A stretch of DNA of 64,000 nt from GCA-2737665 sp044344795 (GTDB taxonomy: Bacteria; Bacteroidota; Bacteroidia; Palsa-965). The DNA lies in assembly GCA_044344795.1 (NCBI GenBank), contig JBIJCF010000005.1, positions 1 through 64,000 of the forward strand, written 5' to 3'. The position numbers and the translations under genes were made by a program. Shown piece by piece: positions 58,505 to 64,000 of the stretch (positions are counted from its first letter, which is position 1; each line of letters starts with the position of its first letter). The notes beneath the pieces are model-generated. The model did no database searches and had not been told where the DNA came from. It saw only the letters and a list, made by a program, of their open reading frames with translations.

Positions 58505-59620
58505 ATGAAAAACATCTACTTAACACTGAGTGCAGTTGCACTACTTTCTTTTGCTGCACAAGCGCAGCAAGCCAGCAACACTGCAGAAGCAGCACCAAGC
58601 GTTGGCCAACACAATTTTAACCCGTCACTTGCTGCACCTTGGCAAGTATTGTTTAGCTACGATATTACTGCTGCCGGTGCTGGTTCTGGTAATGCGGGAG
58701 TTGTGCAATTCGGCACAGAATTATGGGTTTCTCGATGGGGTAGTGATACTATCTGGAGTTTCAGTTTAACAGGCACATTAAACAACAGCTTCACTATTCC
58801 CGGAGTAACAGGAGTTCGTTCCATGACTACTGATGGCACAAGCATTTATGCCGGAGCGAATACAGCTGTAATCTATCAAATAAATCCTGCTACGCGCACG
58901 TTAACCTCAACAATCAATGTTGCTGGTGTCCCAAACATTCGTTATTGCGCATACGACCCAACGGCGAACAGCAATGCCGGTGGTTTTTGGGTTGGAACTT
59001 GGGCAACCGATTTCACGTTAATTGACATGGTTGGAACGCCGATCACACAGGTTGCTGCCGGAACTCACGGCTTAACTGCAACATACGGCTTAGGCTTCGA
59101 CAACACGAACGCAGGTGGACCATATTTGTGGGCTTTCCACCAAACCGGCACAACTACAAATAACGCGGATCTGATTCAGGTAAACATTGCAACAGGGGTT
59201 CAAACAAGCGCAATTCATAACGTCACTGCAGACATGGGAACAGCCGGTGATCTTGCGGGAGGATGCCACATTGTTTCCTCTCCTTCATTAACACTTATTG
59301 GTGTTCTTCAAGGTTCTCCCAACTACTTATTTGCATACGACATCGCAGGAGTCACCGGCATTCAGGACAACACGCTACCTATTGATTTCCTATCCGTATC
59401 ACCAAATCCTTCTTCAGACATGATCAACGTTCGCGTTCGTCGTGAGAACACGGATGCAATGCAGATGCAAATTGTTGATATAACAGGTAAAATTGTTTTT
59501 GAAACGAACACTGTTGCAGTAAATAACTACATCAACGTTTCATCATTCGCTGCAGGTGTGTACTTTATTAAAGTAGTGCACAACGGGACAGTGGAAACCT
59601 TGAAGTTTGTCCGCAACTAA
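58505..59620 (+). CDS. Secreted beta-propeller-like protein with type IX sorting domain
   Basis: 371 aa. Signal peptide MKNIYLTLSAVALLSFAAQAQ, then a Gly/Thr/Asn-rich beta domain with repeated short blocks (GTELWVSRWGSDTIWSFSLTG, TDGTSIYAGANTAVIYQINP, GGFWVGTWATDFTLIDM) suggesting propeller blades, and a C-terminal T9SS type A domain (LSVSPNPSSDMINVRV, IVDITGKIVFETN, FAAGVYFIKV, FVRN). Exported to the cell surface or medium. No enzyme motif was seen. Followed by a plus-strand terminator. Confidence 0.82.
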   Translation: MKNIYLTLSAVALLSFAAQAQQASNTAEAAPSVGQHNFNPSLAAPWQVLFSYDITAAGAGSGNAGVVQFGTELWVSRWGSDTIWSFSLTGTLNNSFTIPGVTGVRSMTTDGTSIYAGANTAVIYQINPATRTLTSTINVAGVPNIRYCAYDPTANSNAGGFWVGTWATDFTLIDMVGTPITQVAAGTHGLTATYGLGFDNTNAGGPYLWAFHQTGTTTNNADLIQVNIATGVQTSAIHNVTADMGTAGDLAGGCHIVSSPSLTLIGVLQGSPNYLFAYDIAGVTGIQDNTLPIDFLSVSPNPSSDMINVRVRRENTDAMQMQIVDITGKIVFETNTVAVNNYINVSSFAAGVYFIKVVHNGTVETLKFVRN

Positions 59621-59642
59621 ATTATTCTACTTTTCACGCGTT

Positions 59643-59670
59643 AAAAGCCTCACCAATGTGGGGCTTTTTT
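59643..59670 (+). terminator. Intrinsic terminator of the sorted beta-propeller gene
   Basis: 11-bp stem AAAAGCC-x-CAC (59643-59653/59658-59668), 4-nt loop, six T. The x pair is U-G on the plus strand. Confidence 0.9.
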
Positions 59671-59692
59671 CGTTCCAATTACGAAGTACAAC

Positions 59693-59700
59693 TACCTTTA
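59693..59700 (+). promoter_or_regulatory. -7-like element for the MutS-like gene
   Basis: TACCTTTA, one base from consensus, ends 5 nt before ATG 59706. Confidence 0.45.
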
Positions 59701-59705
59701 CAGTC

Positions 59706-61472
59706 ATGTCCACACGTCAAGAATATTACCGGAAACGCGTTCAACGTTTTGAACAAGAACTTCATCGTATTGACAAAAAAGTGACCCTGCTGGCTCGACT
59801 TCGGCTGGCTGTAATCATCAGTGCTGTGCTTGTTTTATTCTATCAAGCCTATGTCCCGTATTTCTATATTCCTGTACTGTTTTTAGCAGGGGTGTTTTTG
59901 TACTTAGTAAAACTCTTTGCGGAACAACAGGAATTACAACAGCTTATAACCTTTAAGCTGAAGTTGAATAAACAAGAATTAAATTATGTGGTGTCGCATC
60001 AATTCCCCGATTTATTTCCCGTAACGAACCCGCTAACAGAACGAGACGATCTCGATATTTTCGGTTCACGTAGTTTATTTCAATGCATCAGTCGCATATC
60101 GTCAGTTGCAGGCAGAATTAGATTGTCTCAAAAGCTATCTCCGGAACGCATTCCGGATGTTGAACATATTCGTCGTGCACAAGAAGCCAATAAAGAACTG
60201 GAGCAAAAAGATGAATTTCGTCAACACTTTATCGCGCTGACGAATCACGATTCCGATGCAACAATGAATTACGACTCACTCTTGCGATGGGCATCGGAAG
60301 TTCCGCGGATGAAGACATCGTATTTCACGTTGCTTCGTTACGCATGGATCATCATAAGTATGGGCGGTGCAGCAGCAGCACTTTACTTCGACATGAACTG
60401 GTTGTTTACTCCAATTATCATTATTGCTTGGGGAATTAACGGAAGATATAAATCGTATTGCGATCAACTTAGCGAGACCATAGGTAAATACAACGCGCTG
60501 ATGAAAAAATATGCAACAGTTTTCCGTTCAATTGAAGAGGAAGATTTTCAGGCGAGAGCTTTGAAAGAGTTGCAAGCTAAAGCGCTGGACGCAGCTATTG
60601 GGGTTAAAGCATTGTCCGATGTTTCGGCGCGCTTCGACAGTCGAAAAAATGTACTGGGTAATTTCCTGCTGACCACGTTTGGGTTATACGATTTACAATG
60701 CATCCACGAAGCAGAACAGTGGCGTAAAAAATATGGTCAACATGTAGCCGAATGGTTCGACGCCTTAGCAGAAATGGAAGTGTTAGTGAGTACTGCAACG
60801 TTTGCATTTAATCATCCTCAATTCGCGACTCCACAATTACTTCAAGGAGAATTAAACGTGGAAGCAAAAGACCTATCGCACCCGCTCATTGCACCGGATC
60901 GTGTAGTTCCCAACGACATTACATTCGTTGCTCCAACAAAATTACTTCTAGTTACAGGCTCCAACATGTCCGGCAAAAGCACCTTTCTACGCACACTTGG
61001 ATTAAATTTGGTTCTTGCCAATTCAGGTTGCGTAGTTGCCGCATCGCACTTCACATATACCCCGGCACCTGTACTAAGTAGCATTCGTGTTACCGATTCA
61101 CTTGAAGAAAACACCTCATTATTCTTTCAAGAATTAAAACAACTGAAGCACATTCTGACTCAGTTGCAAAGCGGTCAGCCGGCATTTGTCCTTTTGGATG
61201 AAATTCTGCGCGGCACGAATTCAGAAGACAAATACAACGGAGCCTTTCAATTTTTACAGAACTTGTTACCACTGCCCGCATTAACAGTATTCGCCACACA
61301 CGATTTAAAACTATGCAGTATGGAGCAAACGCATGCTCCGGCGGTGAGCAATTATAAATTTGAAGGTGTCGTTATGAATGACGAATTACATTTCGCCTAT
61401 AAAATAGAAAGAGGCATTGTTCAAAACAGAACAGCCTCTTTCCTGATGCGACAACTAGGTCTTATCGACTAA
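59706..61472 (+). CDS. Membrane-anchored MutS-like ATPase
   Basis: 588 aa from ATG 59706 (MSTRQEYYRKRVQRF). Two N-terminal TM helices (about 33-75: LAVIISAVLVLFYQAYVPYFYIPVLFLAGVFLYLV) and a second pair near 215-260 surround the MutS core. The C-terminal ATPase has Walker A TGSNMSGKST, LGLNLVLANSGCVVAA, SLEENTSLFFQELKQL, Walker B FVLLDEILRGTNSED and the His switch FATHD. There is no mismatch-recognition or Smr domain. Such MutS relatives are widespread in Bacteroidota; role unknown and probably not classical mismatch repair. Its 3' end overlaps glycyl-tRNA synthetase by 4 bp. Confidence 0.88.
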   Translation: MSTRQEYYRKRVQRFEQELHRIDKKVTLLARLRLAVIISAVLVLFYQAYVPYFYIPVLFLAGVFLYLVKLFAEQQELQQLITFKLKLNKQELNYVVSHQFPDLFPVTNPLTERDDLDIFGSRSLFQCISRISSVAGRIRLSQKLSPERIPDVEHIRRAQEANKELEQKDEFRQHFIALTNHDSDATMNYDSLLRWASEVPRMKTSYFTLLRYAWIIISMGGAAAALYFDMNWLFTPIIIIAWGINGRYKSYCDQLSETIGKYNALMKKYATVFRSIEEEDFQARALKELQAKALDAAIGVKALSDVSARFDSRKNVLGNFLLTTFGLYDLQCIHEAEQWRKKYGQHVAEWFDALAEMEVLVSTATFAFNHPQFATPQLLQGELNVEAKDLSHPLIAPDRVVPNDITFVAPTKLLLVTGSNMSGKSTFLRTLGLNLVLANSGCVVAASHFTYTPAPVLSSIRVTDSLEENTSLFFQELKQLKHILTQLQSGQPAFVLLDEILRGTNSEDKYNGAFQFLQNLLPLPALTVFATHDLKLCSMEQTHAPAVSNYKFEGVVMNDELHFAYKIERGIVQNRTASFLMRQLGLID

Positions 61473-63010
61473 GCTAATTTTTTAAGCACATGCTTCATGC
61501 TCACTCGGGCATCGATAATTTCAGACAATCGATCGATTGCTACGCGCTCCTGTTTCATGGTATCACGTTCACGAATTGTTACCGTATTATCTTCAAGTGT
61601 TTTATGATCAACAGTGATGCAATATGGCGTGCCAATTGCATCCTGACGACGATAACGTTTACCGATGGTATCCTTCTCTTCCGAAGTGATGATGTGATCA
61701 TACTTTAATAAATCCATTACTTCTTTGGCCTTCTCCGGTAAACCATCTTTGTTCAACAAGGGCAACACAGCAGCTTTAATCGGAGCTAAAAATGCAGGAA
61801 GGTTTAGAACAACACGTTCACTTCCGTCATCCAGTTTTTCTTCAGTATATGCAGTTGACATTATCGCCAAAAACATACGATCCAATCCGATTGAAGTTTC
61901 TACCACATATGGAACATAATTCTGATTCAGTTCCGGATCAAAGTACTGCAACTTCTTTCCCGAGAATTTTTCATGATTCGCCAAATCGAAATCGGTACGC
62001 GAGTGAATACCTTCCAACTCCTTGAATCCAAATGGAAATTCAAATTCGATATCACATGCTGCGTCGGCGTAGTGTGCTAACTTGATGTGATCATGGAAAC
62101 GATACTTGGACGCATCAAAGCCCATAGCGCGATGCCAGCTCATTCGCGTTGCCTTCCATTGTTCGTACCATTCCTTCTGAGTTCCGGGACGCACGAAGAA
62201 TTGCATTTCCATCTGTTCAAACTCACGCATACGGAAAATGAATTGTCGCGCTACAATCTCGTTACGAAATGCTTTTCCTGTTTGCGCAATACCAAAAGGA
62301 ATTTTCATTCGTCCTGTCTTTTGCACATTCAGAAAATTCACGAAAATTCCCTGTGCTGTTTCCGGACGCAAATAAATCGTACTGGAATCTTCAGCGACAG
62401 AACCTACCTGTGTGCCAAACATTAAATTGAATTGGCGCACATCTGTCCAATTGCGTGTTCCCGAAATCGGACAAACAATTTCGAGGTCAACAATAATCTG
62501 TTTCATTTCAGCCATGTCATTATTTTCCATTGCTGTTTTGAAACGCGTATTGATCTCATCAATCTTCTTTTGATATTCTACTACACGACCATTCGTGGAG
62601 CGGAACATCGCTTCATCAAAGTTTTCAAATCGTTTCGCCGCCTTCTCAACTTCCTTCTTGATCTTATCTTCCAACTTAGCAGCAGCATCTTCAATTAACA
62701 CATCAGCACGATAACGCTTTTTCGAATCTTTATTATCGATCAACGGATCGTTAAAAGCATCCACGTGACCTGAAGCTTTCCATGTTGTAGGATGCATAAA
62801 GATTGCCGCATCAATGCCTACAATATTCTCGTTCATCTGCACCATGGCACGCCACCAGAACTCGCGAATATTTTTTTTCAATTCCGCTCCGTTTTGACCA
62901 TAATCGTATACTGCACTTAATCCGTCGTAAATTTCACTGGACGGAAAAATAAAACCGTATTCCTTTGCGTGAGAAATGATATTTTTAAAGAGATCTTCTT
63001 GATTTGCCAT
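61469..63010 (-). CDS. glyS: Glycine--tRNA ligase, single-chain (alpha2) type
   Basis: 513 aa from ATG 63010 (MANQEDLFKNIISHAKEYG); three upstream codons are open but lie in the promoter. Class II synthetase: motif 1 region WWRAMVQMNENIVGIDAAIFMHPTTWKASGHV, motif 2 FRNEIVARQFIFRMREFEQMEM, motif 3 SIGLDRMFLAIM, and a C-terminal anticodon-binding domain. The archaeal/eukaryal-like dimeric form as in most Bacteroidota, not the alpha2beta2 enzyme. Minus-strand TATCTTTG ends 6 nt before the start codon, so the message is probably leaderless. Confidence 0.97.
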   Translation of the reverse strand: MANQEDLFKNIISHAKEYGFIFPSSEIYDGLSAVYDYGQNGAELKKNIREFWWRAMVQMNENIVGIDAAIFMHPTTWKASGHVDAFNDPLIDNKDSKKRYRADVLIEDAAAKLEDKIKKEVEKAAKRFENFDEAMFRSTNGRVVEYQKKIDEINTRFKTAMENNDMAEMKQIIVDLEIVCPISGTRNWTDVRQFNLMFGTQVGSVAEDSSTIYLRPETAQGIFVNFLNVQKTGRMKIPFGIAQTGKAFRNEIVARQFIFRMREFEQMEMQFFVRPGTQKEWYEQWKATRMSWHRAMGFDASKYRFHDHIKLAHYADAACDIEFEFPFGFKELEGIHSRTDFDLANHEKFSGKKLQYFDPELNQNYVPYVVETSIGLDRMFLAIMSTAYTEEKLDDGSERVVLNLPAFLAPIKAAVLPLLNKDGLPEKAKEVMDLLKYDHIITSEEKDTIGKRYRRQDAIGTPYCITVDHKTLEDNTVTIRERDTMKQERVAIDRLSEIIDARVSMKHVLKKLA

Positions 63011-63016
63011 AGGTCG

Positions 63017-63024
63017 CAAAGATA
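63017..63024 (-). promoter_or_regulatory. -7 promoter element of glycyl-tRNA synthetase
   Basis: Minus-strand TATCTTTG, exact TAnnTTTG, 6 nt before ATG. No -33 seen. Confidence 0.55.
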
Positions 63025-63270
63025 ACCGATTGGACGGTTTTATTTGAAGTAGTCCTCATTGAATTTCGGGTCCTCCTCTTATGACTTACGACTATAAAAA
63101 GAAAGCAACTTCTTCCAACCGCCATGCCTGAAGCTGGAGCTGTGCGATCGTATTTTTCTTTTATCCGATTTATTCTCTAAACAAATGTTAGAGTCAATGT
63201 TAAGTGTAACTATTGAGATAATGCAGACAATAACAACATCGACAACGACAGCAGATTGTTTTTGAGGTAC

Positions 63271-63278
63271 TATCTTTG
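63271..63278 (+). promoter_or_regulatory. -7 promoter element of the DUF3109 gene
   Basis: TATCTTTG, identical to the element of glycyl-tRNA synthetase, 4 nt before ATG 63283. The two divergent promoters are about 250 bp apart; that spacer shows no gene. Confidence 0.55.
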
Positions 63279-63282
63279 TCGT

Positions 63283-63846
63283 ATGATAGAAATTGGCAGA
63301 ACACTCGTTTCTGATGATGTAGTAGAAAAACAGTTTGTGTGCGACCTCAACGCGTGCAAAGGAGCCTGTTGCGTACATGGCGATTCAGGGGCTCCACTCG
63401 AATCCGGCGAAGAACAAGTATTGGAAGCCATCTATCCGGCGATTGAACCATATCTTACCGATAAAGGCAAGAAGGCCATTGCAAAACAAGGCAAGTGGAT
63501 TATTGACGGCGATGGTGATAAAGTAACGCCGCTTGTTGCCGCAGGTAAAGAATGTGCGTATACGATTTTTGAGAACGGCACGGCATTTTGCGGTATAGAA
63601 AAAGCATGGCGTGACGGTAAAGTTGGATTTCAAAAACCCGTCTCTTGTCACTTGTATCCGGTTCGTATTACAACGTACAAAAAGTTTGATGCCGTGAATT
63701 ACGAGACCTGGGACATTTGTAAACCCGCGTGTGCTTGCGGAGAAAAATTAAAAGTTCCCGTGTACAAATTCGTAAAAGAAGCCCTCATTCGTAAATACGG
63801 GAAAAAGTGGTACGACGCACTGGATGAAGCTGCGAAGTTGATGTGA
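63283..63846 (+). CDS. DUF3109 family cysteine-rich protein
   Basis: 187 aa from ATG 63283 (MIEIGRTLVSDDVVEKQF); a nine-codon extension overlaps the promoter. Conserved Cys clusters: CDLNACKGACCVHGDSGAPL, CAYTIF and CGI, SCHLYPVRIT, and CKPACACGEKLK, so eight or so Cys placed as in the DUF3109/YkgJ (CxxCxxxCC) proteins, which probably bind zinc or an iron-sulfur cluster. Soluble, common in Bacteroidota, function unknown. Confidence 0.88.
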   Translation: MIEIGRTLVSDDVVEKQFVCDLNACKGACCVHGDSGAPLESGEEQVLEAIYPAIEPYLTDKGKKAIAKQGKWIIDGDGDKVTPLVAAGKECAYTIFENGTAFCGIEKAWRDGKVGFQKPVSCHLYPVRITTYKKFDAVNYETWDICKPACACGEKLKVPVYKFVKEALIRKYGKKWYDALDEAAKLM

Positions 63847-64000
63847 ATCGTCGGATTGATTCGTCACGATTTTCATGCGTAATGTCATGTAAATTGTTTT
63901 ACCTATTTCAATAACGTTTTCTACATGTTACAGCGACAATATTTGCAACTACTTAACCTGTTTTTTTATTAAAATTTACATACGCTATCTGACCTCCCCG

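Noticed and set aside
63079..63378. Minus-strand ORF of 99 aa in front of glyS
   Set aside because: Overlaps the DUF3109 gene and its promoter; composition not protein-like.
1..64000. CRISPR arrays, insertion sequences, prophage, rRNA operon
   Set aside because: Looked for regular repeats with spacers, transposase or integrase motifs and rRNA blocks; none found.

Overview
The window looks like chromosomal DNA of a Bacteroidota bacterium, probably a Chitinophaga/Saprospira-like aerobe. Evidence: two secreted proteins end in type IX secretion (Por) sorting domains, there are FadL/OmpP1 and DUF4270 envelope proteins, and the order panC - short GT5 glycogen synthase - DUF4270 - glmS is typical of the phylum. 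Promoters resemble the Bacteroidota -7 element TAnnTTTG, Shine-Dalgarno sequences are generally absent, and GlyRS is of the single-chain type. Gene density is high; many convergent pairs overlap by a few bases. I saw no insertion sequence, prophage or CRISPR array.

Layout. 1-8.7 kb: end of a LolCDE/MacB-like ABC exporter, an LD-carboxypeptidase, metG, and envelope or secreted proteins. 8.8-13.8 kb: tRNA-Arg(CCU), then a minus-strand operon of isocitrate dehydrogenase, two related mini-proteins, a DUF6671-like zinc protein and the bicarbonate transporter SbtA, divergent from a CbbR-like LysR regulator. 13.8-27.4 kb: CAP protein, lipoproteins (one of 57 aa), an ECF sigma/anti-sigma pair, panC, the GT5 protein, DUF4270, glmS, superoxide dismutase, CtpA protease and dCMP deaminase. 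27.5-37.1 kb: a gas-sensing signalling island. 37.4-37.9 kb: tRNA-Leu(CAA), a decayed GIY-YIG nuclease and a broken second copy of the tRNA 3' part carrying an 18-bp palindrome. 38-42.8 kb: cytochrome oxidase subunit III, a secreted glycosidase-like protein and prs-rplY-pth. 42.9-56.4 kb: a ten-gene phosphothreonine-signalling locus. 56.4-64 kb: AraC regulator, candidate small RNA, CPBP membrane protein, a sorted beta-propeller-like protein, a membrane MutS-like ATPase, glycyl-tRNA synthetase and a DUF3109 protein.

The two most interesting systems are these. (1) 42883-56358: three Hanks-type kinases, one PP2C phosphatase and six FHA domains spread over five proteins, fused to or beside a periplasmic vWA domain, a multi-TM channel-like protein, an outward-facing M48 protease, LEA14-like domains and an ABC-2 transporter. 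One kinase ends in a TonB C-terminal domain. Short K/R-T motifs recur in the cytoplasmic linkers and could be the phosphosites the FHA domains read. (2) 27509-36096: an H-NOX nitric oxide sensor, a histidine kinase with a probable HNOBA domain, two lone receivers, a FIST protein (the family that includes the NO sensor NosP), a second PAS kinase and a receiver-SpoIIE phosphatase, i.e. two possible NO inputs in one operon, with a DUF3050 haem-oxygenase-like protein upstream.

Functions are read from sequence motifs only; no database search was run.
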